Origin: Lentzea aerocolonigenes
GTDB lineage: Bacteria > Actinomycetota > Actinomycetes > Mycobacteriales > Pseudonocardiaceae
Direction: 5' to 3'
Assembly: GCF_000955955.1 (NCBI RefSeq)
Contig: NZ_JYJG01000084.1
Coordinates: 1 to 64,000 of the forward strand
DNA: 64,000 bases
Positions 7,883 to 15,520 of the stretch are shown here, one piece after another. The notes under the pieces were generated by a model. The model worked only from the letters and a program-made list of their open reading frames with translations. It was not told where the DNA came from and did no database searches. The translations under genes and the position numbers were made by a program. Positions within the stretch are counted from its first letter, which is position 1, and every line of letters starts with the position of its first letter.

Positions 7883-9496
7883 ATGACCGAGAGCAACCAG
7901 CCAGCGCAGCAGCCGGACCAGCCCCACTCCGTGCCGCCGACCGCCGGTCAGAGCGACTCCGGCGCGCGGGAGCAGGGCCCGTCGCAGCCGGAACCCGGCC
8001 AGCCGGATCCTTTGCAGGGGGGATCCGGCCAGGCTGGGGCTCATGGAGCACCCGCAGGCCTGGGTGATGTGCCCGCTTCGTTCACCTCCGCCCAGCGGCA
8101 GGTGCCTTCACCTGCCGCGGGCCTGGGCGACGCGCCCGCTTCCTTCTCCTCGGGCCAGGTGCCTTCACCTGGTGCGGGCTTGGGTGACGTGCCCGCCTCT
8201 TATTCTTCGGCCCAGCCGCAGGTGCCCTCACCTGACGCGGGCCAGGCGCAGCTCGGCGGGTCCGGACCCGGCCAGCAGCTACCTCCAACCGGGTCCGGCC
8301 AACTTCCCCAGGGCCACCCCCTCGGCCTGGGGTCCACCACCGCCCAGTTCGGTGCGGAACCCGGCCCGTCCACGGGCCAGTACTACCTGCCGCCCGGTTA
8401 CCAGCCTCCGCCCGTCCCTGCGCGCCCCAAGGGCCGCGGCAAGGTCGTGGCGGGCGTCGCGGCCCTCGTGCTGCTCGTCGGTGGCCTCTCCGGCGGTCTG
8501 GGCGGCTACCTGGGCTACACCTTCGCGAACGAGTCGTCGTCCGTCAGCTCGCTCGACACGCCGCGCCCGGCCTCGCAGACCAGCAACGCCCCGGCGGGCT
8601 CGGTCGAGGAGGTCGCGAACAAGCTGCTGCCGTCCGTCGTGCAGATCCAGGTCGTGACGCGACAGGGCGCTGGCGAGGGCTCCGGCTTCATCATCTCCAG
8701 CAACGGCCAGATCGTGACGAACAACCACGTCGTCGAGGGTGCCGCGGCCGGCGGTGACATCAAGGTCGTCTTCCAGGACGGCAAGACGGTCAGCGCCAAG
8801 ATCCTGGGCCGCGACCCGAGCTCGGACATCGCGGTCATCCAGGCGGACGGCGTCTCAGGGTTGCCCGTCGTGCAGCTCGGCAACTCGGGCGACATGAAGA
8901 TCGGCCAGGGCGTCGTCGCGATCGGCTCGCCGTTCGAGCTGTCCGGCACCGTCACGTCCGGCATCGTCTCCTCGCTGAACCGCCCGGTCTCGGCCGGTGG
9001 TGACGCCCGCAACTCGCAGGCGACCGTGCTGAACGCGATCCAGACCGACGCGGCGATCAACCCCGGCAATTCGGGCGGCCCGCTGGTGAACATGCAGGGC
9101 CAGGTCGTGGGCATCAACTCCGCGATCTACAGCCCGAACCAGTCGGGCGGCCAGGCCGGTTCCGTCGGCATCGGCTTCGCGATCCCGATGGACCAGGCCC
9201 GCCGCACGGTCGACGAGATCGTGAAGTCCGGCAAGCCCAAGCAGACCGTGCTCGGCGTGAAGGTCGAGTCGACCGAGCAGGGCGCCAAGATCTCCGAGAT
9301 CACGCCTGGCGGTGCTGCCGAGAAGGCCGGGCTGAAGGCCGGCGACGTGATCACCAAGTTCGGGGACCGGCGGATCGACGAGTCGGACACGCTGGTGGCC
9401 GCTGTTCGGTCCAAGGCGCCCGGCGACAAGGTCACGATCACGTTGTCCGACAACAGGACTGTGGAAGCCACCCTCGACGGCGTCGAGGTGGGATAG
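7883..9496 (+). CDS. Membrane-anchored HtrA/DegP-like serine protease (PepD-like)
   Basis: 537 aa. An N-terminal cytoplasmic Pro/Gln/Gly-rich tail with imperfect repeats (residues about 59-119) leads to one membrane segment (about 187-211), then a trypsin-like protease domain with His282 in 'TNNHVVEG', Asp315 in 'SSDIAVIQ' and Ser397 in 'NPGNSGGPL', then a C-terminal PDZ domain ('GGAAEKAGLKAGDVITKFGD'). The triad is intact. It would degrade or refold misfolded proteins outside the membrane. ATG 7883 is chosen because it lies 7 nt after a -10 hexamer; ATG 7877 adds two residues. The context (two-component system, MoaB-like gene, mscL) matches M. tuberculosis pepD in the MprAB envelope-stress locus. 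Confidence 0.92.
   Translation: MTESNQPAQQPDQPHSVPPTAGQSDSGAREQGPSQPEPGQPDPLQGGSGQAGAHGAPAGLGDVPASFTSAQRQVPSPAAGLGDAPASFSSGQVPSPGAGLGDVPASYSSAQPQVPSPDAGQAQLGGSGPGQQLPPTGSGQLPQGHPLGLGSTTAQFGAEPGPSTGQYYLPPGYQPPPVPARPKGRGKVVAGVAALVLLVGGLSGGLGGYLGYTFANESSSVSSLDTPRPASQTSNAPAGSVEEVANKLLPSVVQIQVVTRQGAGEGSGFIISSNGQIVTNNHVVEGAAAGGDIKVVFQDGKTVSAKILGRDPSSDIAVIQADGVSGLPVVQLGNSGDMKIGQGVVAIGSPFELSGTVTSGIVSSLNRPVSAGGDARNSQATVLNAIQTDAAINPGNSGGPLVNMQGQVVGINSAIYSPNQSGGQAGSVGIGFAIPMDQARRTVDEIVKSGKPKQTVLGVKVESTEQGAKISEITPGGAAEKAGLKAGDVITKFGDRRIDESDTLVAAVRSKAPGDKVTITLSDNRTVEATLDGVEVG
8057..8239 (+). repeat. Three tandem repeats in the htrA N-terminal tail
   Basis: Three units of about 21, 19 and 21 codons encode GLGDxPASxxSxQxQVPSPxA-type repeats. 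They are diverged but in register, and sit in the cytoplasmic disordered tail. Copy number could vary between strains. Confidence 0.75.
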
Positions 9497-9506
9497 GTCG
9501 GGGGAG

Positions 9507-9545
9507 CGCGTGGTTCTGGCATCCGCCGCCCGCCAGAACCACGCG
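9507..9545. terminator. Hairpin downstream of htrA
   Basis: CGCGTGGTTCTGGC (9507-9520) pairs perfectly over 14 bp with GCCAGAACCACGCG (9532-9545), loop of 11 nt. No T tract follows directly; a second hairpin with T-rich tail lies just after it. Confidence 0.65.
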
Positions 9546-9558
9546 TCACGACCCGAAG

Positions 9559-9615
9559 GACCGGCCCTGTGCGCACCTGCCCCGCGCGCAGGCCGGTCTC
9601 TTTTCGTTTTCTTAC
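9559..9615 (+). terminator. Intrinsic terminator of htrA
   Basis: GACCGGCC at 9559-9566 pairs with GGCCGGTC at 9591-9598, with further imperfect inner pairing, and is followed by a T-rich run (TCTTTTCGTTTTCTT) ending near 9612. This is the most canonical rho-independent terminator in the window. Confidence 0.75.
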
Positions 9616-9644
9616 GGATCTGAGCCGGGCGGGCTCGGGTGGCC

Positions 9645-9650
9645 TAGCTT
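9645..9650 (+). promoter_or_regulatory. -10 element of the two-component operon
   Basis: TAGCTT lies 7 nt before the GTG at 9657, predicting a leaderless transcript that starts at or next to the start codon. Confidence 0.5.
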
Positions 9651-9656
9651 GGTGAC

Positions 9657-10340
9657 GTGGTGGAACGGGTGCTGGTCGTCGACGACGACACGACGGTGCG
9701 GGACGTGGTGCGCCGCTACCTCGAACACGCCGGGTACGAGGTCGAGCTCGCCGGCGACGGGGAGACGGCGCTGCAGCTGATGGCCGCGCACGAGCCGGAC
9801 ATCGTCGTGCTGGACCTGATGCTGCCCGGGATCGACGGGATCGAGGTGTGCCGGCGGATCCGGCAGCGCGGCAGCACGCCGGTGGTGATGCTGACGGCGC
9901 TGGGCGAGGAAGAGGATCGCATCGCCGGGTTGCAGATCGGGGCGGACGACTACGTCACCAAGCCGTTCAGCCCGCGCGAGCTGGCGTTGCGGGTGTCGTC
10001 GGTGCTGCGGCGCGCCAGCCGGGCCTACGAGCCGCGGGTGGTGCGAGATGGGGACCTCGAGCTCGACGTGGCCGCGCACACCGCGACGTTGGACGGCATG
10101 CCGTTGCAGCTGACGACCCGGGAGTTCGACCTGCTGGCGTTCTTCATCGGCAACGCGGGCAAGGCGTTCGGGCGGGCCGAGCTGCTGGAACGGGTGTGGG
10201 GCTGGCAGTTCGGCGACCAGTCGACCGTGACCGTCCACGTGCGACGGTTGCGGGAGAAGATCGAGAAGGATCCCGCCAAGCCGCGGCGGCTCAGCACCGT
10301 GTGGGGTGTGGGCTACCGGTACGACAGAAGTTCGTTGTGA
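9657..10340 (+). CDS. OmpR-family response regulator (MprA-like)
   Basis: 227 aa. Receiver domain with acidic pocket 'VVDDD' (residues 7-11), phospho-acceptor Asp53 in 'VVLDLMLPG', the Thr/Lys switch residues in '[10 protein letters not shown]' and '[12 protein letters not shown]', then a winged-helix output domain ('[17 protein letters not shown]', '[16 protein letters not shown]'). It overlaps the kinase gene by 4 bp. Order htrA - regulator - kinase - moaB-like - mscL parallels mprA-mprB-pepD-moaB2-mscL of mycobacteria, although here the protease comes first. Likely controls envelope stress genes, perhaps including the phased repeats upstream of htrA. Confidence 0.92.
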   Translation: MVERVLVVDDDTTVRDVVRRYLEHAGYEVELAGDGETALQLMAAHEPDIVVLDLMLPGIDGIEVCRRIRQRGSTPVVMLTALGEEEDRIAGLQIGADDYVTKPFSPRELALRVSSVLRRASRAYEPRVVRDGDLELDVAAHTATLDGMPLQLTTREFDLLAFFIGNAGKAFGRAELLERVWGWQFGDQSTVTVHVRRLREKIEKDPAKPRRLSTVWGVGYRYDRSSL

Positions 10341-11242
10341 AGATCTTCGACCGGCTGAGCCGGGTGTCGCTGACCACCGCGATGACCGTCATGGTGATCG
10401 TGCCGGTGGTCGCGACCATCGGCGGCGTGCTCGTCGTGAGCGGGTTCATGTTCACCCCGATGCTCAACGCCGCGCTCATGGCGTGCGCGGTGGTCGCGGT
10501 GGTCACCGTGCCGTTCTCGATCATGCTGGGCCGGGCGATCGCGCGGCGGACCATGTGGGAGCGCGAGGCCGAGGCGGCGCGGCGGCAGCTGGTGGCGTGG
10601 ATCAGTCACGACCTGCGCACGCCGCTGGCCGGGATCCGGGCGATGACCGAGGCGCTGGAGGACGGCGTCGTCTCCGAGCCGGGCGAGGTGGCCGTCTACG
10701 CGAAGCAGATCGCGCAGGAGGCCGACCACCTGTCGAAGCTGGTGGACGACCTGTTCGAGCTGTCGCGGATCACGGCGGGCGCGTTGAAGCTGGCGCTGCA
10801 CGACGTGGCGCTGGCCGATGTGGTCAGCGATGTCGTGGCGGCGTCGCGGCCCGTGGCTCAGCTTCGAGGTGTGGAGCTGCGCGCGGACGCTCGCGAGTGG
10901 CCGGTCGTGCGCGGGTCAGATCCGGAACTGATGCGTGTCGTGCGCAACCTCGTGTCGAACGCCATTCGCCACACACCGGAGGGCGGCACGGTCGCCGTCC
11001 AGGTCGATGTGGACGGTGGCGAAGCGGTGGTGCGGGTGGACGACGCGTGCGGCGGCATACCCGCTGACGTGCTGCCTCACGTGTTCGACGTGGGGTTCCG
11101 CGGTTCTCCGGCACGCAATCCGTCCGGTGCCGGACTGGGCCTCGCGATCGCGCGCGGCCTGGTCGACGCGCACGACGGGACGATCGCCGTGCAGAACCAA
11201 GGTCCTGGCTGCCGCTTCGAAGTCCGACTCCCGCTACGGTGA
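10337..11242 (+). CDS. Sensor histidine kinase with very short extracytoplasmic loop
   Basis: 301 aa, starting at GTG 10337 inside the regulator stop (GTGA). Two membrane segments, about residues 14-37 and 42-64, are separated by only a few residues, so there is no periplasmic sensor. A dimerisation domain has the H-box '[12 protein letters not shown]' with His91, and the ATPase domain has N-box '[14 protein letters not shown]', G1 'DDACGGI' and G2 '[11 protein letters not shown]'. It should autophosphorylate His91 and pass phosphate to the 9657 regulator. Mycobacterial MprB has a much larger extracytoplasmic domain, so this protein probably senses within the membrane or through a partner. 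Confidence 0.9.
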   Translation: MKIFDRLSRVSLTTAMTVMVIVPVVATIGGVLVVSGFMFTPMLNAALMACAVVAVVTVPFSIMLGRAIARRTMWEREAEAARRQLVAWISHDLRTPLAGIRAMTEALEDGVVSEPGEVAVYAKQIAQEADHLSKLVDDLFELSRITAGALKLALHDVALADVVSDVVAASRPVAQLRGVELRADAREWPVVRGSDPELMRVVRNLVSNAIRHTPEGGTVAVQVDVDGGEAVVRVDDACGGIPADVLPHVFDVGFRGSPARNPSGAGLGLAIARGLVDAHDGTIAVQNQGPGCRFEVRLPLR

Positions 11243-11247
11243 TCGGT

Positions 11248-11748
11248 ATGGAACGCAGCGCGCAGCGCCTTGGCCGCGCTTTGGTCGTGATCGTGGACGA
11301 CCGGGTGGCGCACGGCGAGCAGGACGACAACTCCGGTCCCCTCGTCACCGAACTGCTCGAAGAAGCGGGCTTCATCGTCGACGGCACCGTCGCGGTCGAG
11401 GGTGAGGTGGTCGACATCCGGGCCGCGCTCAACACGGCCGTCATCGGTGGCGTCGACCTCGTGGTCACCGTGGGCGGCACAGGTGTGTCCCCGCGCGACG
11501 TCACCCCCGACGCCACGCAGGGTGTGCTCGACCGTCCGATCCACGGCATCGCCGAGGCCCTCCGCGCCTCCGGTCTCGCCGCGGGCGCGGTCGACGCGGG
11601 CATCTCGCGCGGGCTCGTGGGCGTCTCCGGCAGCACGCTGGTCGTGAACCTCGCGGGCTCCAGGTCCGCCGTTCGCGACGGCATGGCGACGCTGTCGGCG
11701 TTGGTGCCCTACGTCATCGAGCAGTTGAGTGGTCTTGACGAAGAGTGA
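11248..11748 (+). CDS. MoaB/MogA-type molybdopterin-binding protein (MoaB2-like)
   Basis: 166 aa. The MPT-binding fold is shown by 'VVTVGGTGVSPRDVTPDAT' and 'ISRGLVGVSGSTLVVNLAGS', the GGTG and nucleotide loops of MogA/MoaB. MogA/MoaB proteins adenylylate molybdopterin before metal insertion; M. tuberculosis MoaB2 has the same neighbours (mprAB, pepD, mscL), so this is the equivalent. No other molybdenum cofactor gene apart from the gephyrin-like gene at 15521 is in the window. ATG 11248 lies 8 nt after a -10 hexamer TACGGT (11235-11240); GTG 11239 is an alternative. Confidence 0.88.
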   Translation: MERSAQRLGRALVVIVDDRVAHGEQDDNSGPLVTELLEEAGFIVDGTVAVEGEVVDIRAALNTAVIGGVDLVVTVGGTGVSPRDVTPDATQGVLDRPIHGIAEALRASGLAAGAVDAGISRGLVGVSGSTLVVNLAGSRSAVRDGMATLSALVPYVIEQLSGLDEE

Positions 11749-11917
11749 TTCGCCAGAGCCGGCCGACGACGACGCTGCTGTGAAGCGCCGTCGCCGGCTG
11801 GCTGAGGTGTTCGGCGACGTGCTGCCGGAGACGACGTCGGACGAACGCGGTGGCGCCCCCGAAGGCGACCGCGAAGCTTGGTACCGCGAGAACCGGCCGC
11901 CGCACCACGGCGGATAG
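11729..11917 (+). CDS. Small conserved acidic/basic protein
   Basis: 62 aa, starting at GTG 11729 inside the end of the MoaB-like gene (20-bp overlap). The N-terminal part is acidic, the middle has 'KRRRRLAEVFGDVLPETTSDE' and the C-terminus 'EAWYRENRPPHHGG'. I recall this RRLAEVFGDVLPETTxDE ... RENRPPHHG pattern as a recurrent short actinobacterial hypothetical protein, which supports it being real. No catalytic motif or membrane segment is seen. Function unknown. Confidence 0.7.
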   Translation: MVLTKSDSPEPADDDAAVKRRRRLAEVFGDVLPETTSDERGGAPEGDREAWYRENRPPHHGG

Positions 11918-11926
11918 GGGGTCGTG

Positions 11927-12541
11927 ATGCGCAGGCCGTGGAACCCGGACTTCAAGCCGAAGCGCTCGGACCGGATGGCGACCGTGCTGCTGCTGCCGCA
12001 GGACGAGGCCGCCCTGCAGGCGGCGATCGTCGCTGCCTGGCCGTCTACGCGGATCATCGACGGACGCGCCCCGTGGCCCGCTCAGACCACGTCCAGGCCG
12101 CCGGTGCGGGACTCCGTGCTCGATGTGGAACGCAACGCGTTTCTCTGGGACCCGGAGATCCATCCCCGGCTGCCCACACCGCGGTTCACCGGCTACGCCA
12201 GGCGCGCTCCCCAGGCCGGACGCGTGGTGGAGTGGCGTCGGAGCCTCTGCACGGACGGCGTCCTCGCCAGCGGCATGATCAGCGCCGTCGTGTGGGACGA
12301 CATGGACCCGCGCATGATCGCGTTCATCAGCGCCGTCTGGCGTGCGGTGGTGGAGCACACGAGCAACAACCTCGTGCGGTGGATCGAAGGTACGGGTCAG
12401 GAACAGCTGATGCGTGCCAGCCGCGTCGGCCATCACGCGCTGGCCGCCGCTCGGGCCGGCGAGATCTGCCTGGGCACGACGGAGGAGAAGTGGCGGCTGC
12501 ACCCGCCGAGCCAGGAGAAGGCGCGCGGCGCTCACTGGTGA
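11927..12541 (+). CDS. Hypothetical protein
   Basis: 204 aa. ATG 11927 is chosen since AGGGGG at 11916-11921 is correctly spaced; GTG 11924 is the alternative. No signal peptide or membrane segment. It begins 'MRRPWNPDFKPKRSDR' and has regions such as 'AFLWDPEIHPRLPTPRF' and 'LVRWIEGTGQEQLMRASRVGHHAL'. I do not recognise a family. It follows the small 11729 gene by 9 bp, so probably belongs to the same transcript, and is convergent with mscL 18 bp later. Confidence 0.75.
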   Translation: MRRPWNPDFKPKRSDRMATVLLLPQDEAALQAAIVAAWPSTRIIDGRAPWPAQTTSRPPVRDSVLDVERNAFLWDPEIHPRLPTPRFTGYARRAPQAGRVVEWRRSLCTDGVLASGMISAVVWDDMDPRMIAFISAVWRAVVEHTSNNLVRWIEGTGQEQLMRASRVGHHALAAARAGEICLGTTEEKWRLHPPSQEKARGAHW

Positions 12542-12558
12542 GACCGCGCGCCTCGTCC

Positions 12559-12990
12559 CTAGACCTTCGGGTTGCGCACGTCGGTTCCTGACGTCGGCTG
12601 CTGCCCGTTCTGCGCGGCCAGCAGGTCGCGGATCTCCTTGAGCAGCTCGACATCGGTGGGCTCGGACGGGCCGGGCTCCACACCCCGCTCGCGGCGCTCC
12701 TTGATCTTGTTCATCGGGAGCACGAAGATGAAGTAGACGACCGCGGCGACGATCACGAAGTTGATGCCCGCGGTGATCAGCGCACCGAAGTCCATCACGG
12801 TCTTGTCGGAGTCACCGAGCTTGACCGCCAGGCCCTCCACGTTGTTGCCGCCGAGCAAGGCGACCAGCGGGTTGATGATGTTCGCCGTGAACGCGGTGAC
12901 GATCGCTCCGAACGCGGCGCCGATGACCACGGCCACAGCCAGGTCGATGACGTTTCCGCGCATCAAAAAGTCCTTGAAACCCTTCAGCAT
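12559..12990 (-). CDS. mscL: Large-conductance mechanosensitive channel MscL
   Basis: 143 aa. Opens under membrane tension to release solutes on osmotic downshock. N-terminal 'MLKGFKDFLMRGNVIDLAVAVVIGAAF' is the classic amphipathic helix plus first membrane helix, the second helix is about residues 65-95, and a charged C-terminal bundle follows ('KIKERRERGVEPG'). Length is normal for actinobacterial MscL. Its ATG shares one base with the stop of the SAF-domain gene upstream (TGATG), so the two are translationally coupled. The mscL neighbour of a two-component/HtrA/MoaB block is conserved with mycobacteria. Confidence 0.95.
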   Translation of the reverse strand: MLKGFKDFLMRGNVIDLAVAVVIGAAFGAIVTAFTANIINPLVALLGGNNVEGLAVKLGDSDKTVMDFGALITAGINFVIVAAVVYFIFVLPMNKIKERRERGVEPGPSEPTDVELLKEIRDLLAAQNGQQPTSGTDVRNPKV

Positions 12991-13544
12991 CAGCGGAGGG
13001 TAACGGCTAACGCATGATCCAGTGACATCGCGGCCACGCGATTCGCATTAAGTCTCGGCAACATGAGCACAACGACTTGTCCTCGTGTCTCACGCACGGA
13101 TGCGTTCTCCGCCAGCACTTCGGCCGACGGCGACACCACGTCGACCCGGTCGCCCATCCGCACCACACCGGCCAGGCCCTGGTCAGCGACCCGCACGGCA
13201 ACGGAAGCCAGGTCGTCGGTAGCTGAGGAAAGATCGAAGTCGGTCAGCGGGACGCCGGAACGTGCCGCACCGCTCAACGTTCTGCCCACGACCAGGTCCG
13301 CGCGGGAGAACGAACCCGTGACAGGGGCCGGGAAAGACACCAGCCGGACATCGGTCGCCGACAGCGCGGCACCGGCAGGCAGATCACGTGAGGTGACGAC
13401 GGCCGGGTACCCCACGTCAGGCCAGAAGGCTCCCAGAGCGGCCAGTAGCACCAGGCCCAGAGCCAGAAACCGGCGCCACGCAACAGAAGGACGACGGCGG
13501 AGCAGAACGCGGACCCGGTCGAACGCGGTGCTGGAAAGAGTCAT
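12990..13544 (-). CDS. SAF-domain membrane protein
   Basis: 184 aa. Arg-rich N-terminus ('RVRVLLRRRPSVAWRRF'), one membrane helix about 25-42, then a SAF domain ('VVTSRDLPAGAALSATDVRLV', 'GRTLSGAARSGVPLTDFDL') as in CpaB/RcpC pilus-assembly proteins, where it may bind cell-wall sugar or act in pilus assembly. No pilus genes are nearby. Such stand-alone SAF proteins next to mscL recur in actinobacteria, and their role is unknown. The ATG (13542-13544) lies inside the arm of a 14-bp inverted repeat. It ends one base into mscL. Confidence 0.8.
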   Translation of the reverse strand: MTLSSTAFDRVRVLLRRRPSVAWRRFLALGLVLLAALGAFWPDVGYPAVVTSRDLPAGAALSATDVRLVSFPAPVTGSFSRADLVVGRTLSGAARSGVPLTDFDLSSATDDLASVAVRVADQGLAGVVRMGDRVDVVSPSAEVLAENASVRETRGQVVVLMLPRLNANRVAAMSLDHALAVTLR

Positions 13545-13574
13545 GCCCTCGACGGTAGGGCCGTCGAGGGCATG
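13542..13574. terminator. 14-bp hairpin between the FmdB/Ruc-like and SAF genes
   Basis: CATGCCCTCGACGG (13542-13555) and CCGTCGAGGGCATG (13561-13574) are perfect inverted repeats with a 5-nt loop. It may terminate the upstream 13617-13925 gene, but its left arm includes the start codon of the SAF gene, so it could also limit translation of read-through mRNA. Confidence 0.6.
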
Positions 13575-13616
13575 TCAAAGGGGGCTCAGCCGCAAGTTGT
13601 GGACAACTCGCGATCT

Positions 13617-13925
13617 TCAGGACGCAGCTGCTGCCGGAGCGCTCGTCGAAGACTTCGAGTCCGACGAAGACGTCTTCTTCTCCGACGACTTCGAGTCCGA
13701 CGACGCCGCGGGCGTGGACGAAGTGGTCGACGACGTGCTCTTGGTCGAGGACCGGCTGTCCGTGCGGTAGAAACCGCTGCCCTTGAAGACGACACCGACG
13801 GCGCCGAAGAGCTTGCGCAGCTTGCCCGAGCACTCGGGGCACTCGGTGAGCGAGGCGTCGCTGAACGACTGCACAGCCTCGAACCGGTGCTCACACGCGG
13901 TGCAGGCGTACTGGTACGTAGGCAC
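13617..13925 (-). CDS. FmdB-type zinc-ribbon protein, probable Ruc-like redox chaperone
   Basis: 102 aa. Two CxxC pairs (Cys8/Cys11 and Cys29/Cys32) form an FmdB zinc ribbon, followed by 'FKGSGFYRTDSR' and a low-complexity Ser/Lys tail containing SSDSKSS twice. GTG 13925 is chosen: AGGAG is well placed and the FmdB start PTYQYAC follows. The gene is next to 5-FCL and galU, the same place as M. tuberculosis Rv0991c, which has been described as a redox-regulated holdase chaperone (Ruc). By that synteny and cysteine layout it is probably the same protein: oxidation would release zinc and expose the disordered tail. Confidence 0.85.
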   Translation of the reverse strand: MPTYQYACTACEHRFEAVQSFSDASLTECPECSGKLRKLFGAVGVVFKGSGFYRTDSRSSTKSTSSTTSSTPAASSDSKSSEKKTSSSDSKSSTSAPAAAAS

Positions 13926-14019
13926 TGGGTTTGCTCCTAGCTCTGGCACTCGACCGTTGTGAGTGCCAACACGATTTTCGCTCAAGTCCTTCCCGGAGTG
14001 CAAACACCCCAGGTCAAAG

Positions 14020-14580
14020 TCACAGCCACCGCAGGCCCACCGAGGGGGTCAAAACGCCGTTCATCAGCACGTCATGCGGCTCCGCGGGCACGTCGGCGAG
14101 CACTTCCGCATCCCGCACGACAGCCACCAACGGGGCTTTGACCAGCGGCAACGTCCGGTCGTAGTGGCCCTTGCCCTTCCCGAGCCGCACCCCGGACACC
14201 GACACCGCCAGCGCGGGCACCAGCACCAGCGAGGCTCCAGAGATCGCCGAGGCGCCGAGCCGCGGTCCGGTGGGTTCGAGCAGTCCCAGACCGGCCTGAG
14301 CGAGTGCTCCGGTGTGGACGGCCCAGTCGAGCGGCGCGTCCCCCGTCACGATCGGTAGCAGCACGCGGCAGCGCAGTCCGTCCAGCCACGACGCGTCACC
14401 GGGCTCCGACCCGACCGGCAGGAACGCGCACACAGTCTGATCAGGACGAACGTCCAGGGCGGCCACGTGCGCCGCCAGCGCCGCCGCCTCCACAGCGCGG
14501 TCCTCGGCGGAAACCGCACGGCGCGCGGCCTGCAACCGTGAACGCAGCGTGGCCTTACGATCACGAAGATCGGACGTCAT
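14020..14580 (-). CDS. 5-formyltetrahydrofolate cyclo-ligase
   Basis: 186 aa. Converts 5-formyl-THF to 5,10-methenyl-THF using ATP. The diagnostic C-terminal motif 'RLGKGKGHYDRTLP' (the GxGxGYYD equivalent) is present, as are 'CAFLPVGSEPGD' and 'LVLVPALAVS'. ATG 14580 is preferred over the longer start because GGGAGTTACCC lies before it and the protein then starts 'MTSDLRDRKATLRSRL', typical of the family. It is divergent from galU with only 38 bp between start codons, so their promoters overlap. Confidence 0.92.
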   Translation of the reverse strand: MTSDLRDRKATLRSRLQAARRAVSAEDRAVEAAALAAHVAALDVRPDQTVCAFLPVGSEPGDASWLDGLRCRVLLPIVTGDAPLDWAVHTGALAQAGLGLLEPTGPRLGASAISGASLVLVPALAVSVSGVRLGKGKGHYDRTLPLVKAPLVAVVRDAEVLADVPAEPHDVLMNGVLTPSVGLRWL

Positions 14581-14618
14581 GGTGGGTAACTCCCGGTATG
14601 TCGTTAGCATCGCTGCCC

Positions 14619-15503
14619 ATGAGCAGCGCCTTCCACACCGCTATCGTGCCCGCGGCCGGCTTGGGCACCCGTTTCCTCCCCACGACCAAGGCCGTGCCGA
14701 AGGAGTTGCTGCCGCTGGTCGACACCCCGGCCATCGAGTACGTGGCCAGGGAAGCCGCAGAGGCAGGCGCGACGAAGCTGGTCATCGTGACCTCGCCGAC
14801 CAAGGGGTCGGTCGCGAACTACTTCGACGAGAGCCCCGAGCTCGAGCAGTCGCTGGCCGCCAAGGGCAAGACCGACCTGGTCGAGAAGATCCAGCGCGCC
14901 CCGAAGCTGATCAAGGCCGAGACCGCCGTCCAGGAGCAGGCGCTGGGCCTCGGGCACGCCGTCGGGTGCGCCGAAGGCAACCTGACCGGCGACGACGAGG
15001 CCGTCGCGGTGCTGCTGCCGGACGACATCATCCTGCCCACCGACGCCCTCAAGAAGATGGCGAAGGTCCGTGAGGAGAAGGGCGGCAGTGTCCTGCTGGC
15101 GTTCGACATCCCGCGCGAGCAGATCTCCGCGTACGGCGTGTTCGACGTCCGCGACACCGGCAACGACGACGTCAAGCAGGTCGTCGGCATGGTCGAGAAG
15201 CCGAAGCCGGAGGACGCGCCGTCGACGTTCGCCGCCGCCGGGCGCTACCTGCTCGACCGGGCCATCTTCGACGCGCTCAAGCGCATCACCCCTGGTGCGG
15301 GCGGTGAGCTGCAGCTCACGGACGCCATCGCGCTGCTGATCGCGGAGGGTCACCCCGTGCACGTCGTGGTCCACCGCGGCGGGCGACACGACCTCGGCAA
15401 TCCCGCCGGATTCCTGCGGGCTGCGGTTGACTTCGCACTCAAGACCCCGGAGTACGGACCCGATCTGCGCGAGTGGTTGCGGGAACGCCTCGACAACTCC
15501 TGA
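14619..15503 (+). CDS. galU: UTP--glucose-1-phosphate uridylyltransferase
   Basis: 294 aa. Makes UDP-glucose for glycolipids, polysaccharides and the Leloir pathway (substrate of the galT at 6733). Nucleotidyltransferase loop 'VPAAGLGTRFLPTTKAVPKE' at the N-terminus, then 'EYVAREAAEAGATKLVIVTS', 'GLGHAVGCAE', and 'VGMVEKPKPEDAPS'. Full length. ATG 14619 gives MSSAFHTA; ATG 14598 would add seven residues. A TAGCAT -10-like hexamer at 14605-14610 fits a near-leaderless start. moeA/glp follows after 17 bp. Confidence 0.95.
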   Translation: MSSAFHTAIVPAAGLGTRFLPTTKAVPKELLPLVDTPAIEYVAREAAEAGATKLVIVTSPTKGSVANYFDESPELEQSLAAKGKTDLVEKIQRAPKLIKAETAVQEQALGLGHAVGCAEGNLTGDDEAVAVLLPDDIILPTDALKKMAKVREEKGGSVLLAFDIPREQISAYGVFDVRDTGNDDVKQVVGMVEKPKPEDAPSTFAAAGRYLLDRAIFDALKRITPGAGGELQLTDAIALLIAEGHPVHVVVHRGGRHDLGNPAGFLRAAVDFALKTPEYGPDLREWLRERLDNS

Positions 15504-15520
15504 GCGCTAGGACCAATCAC

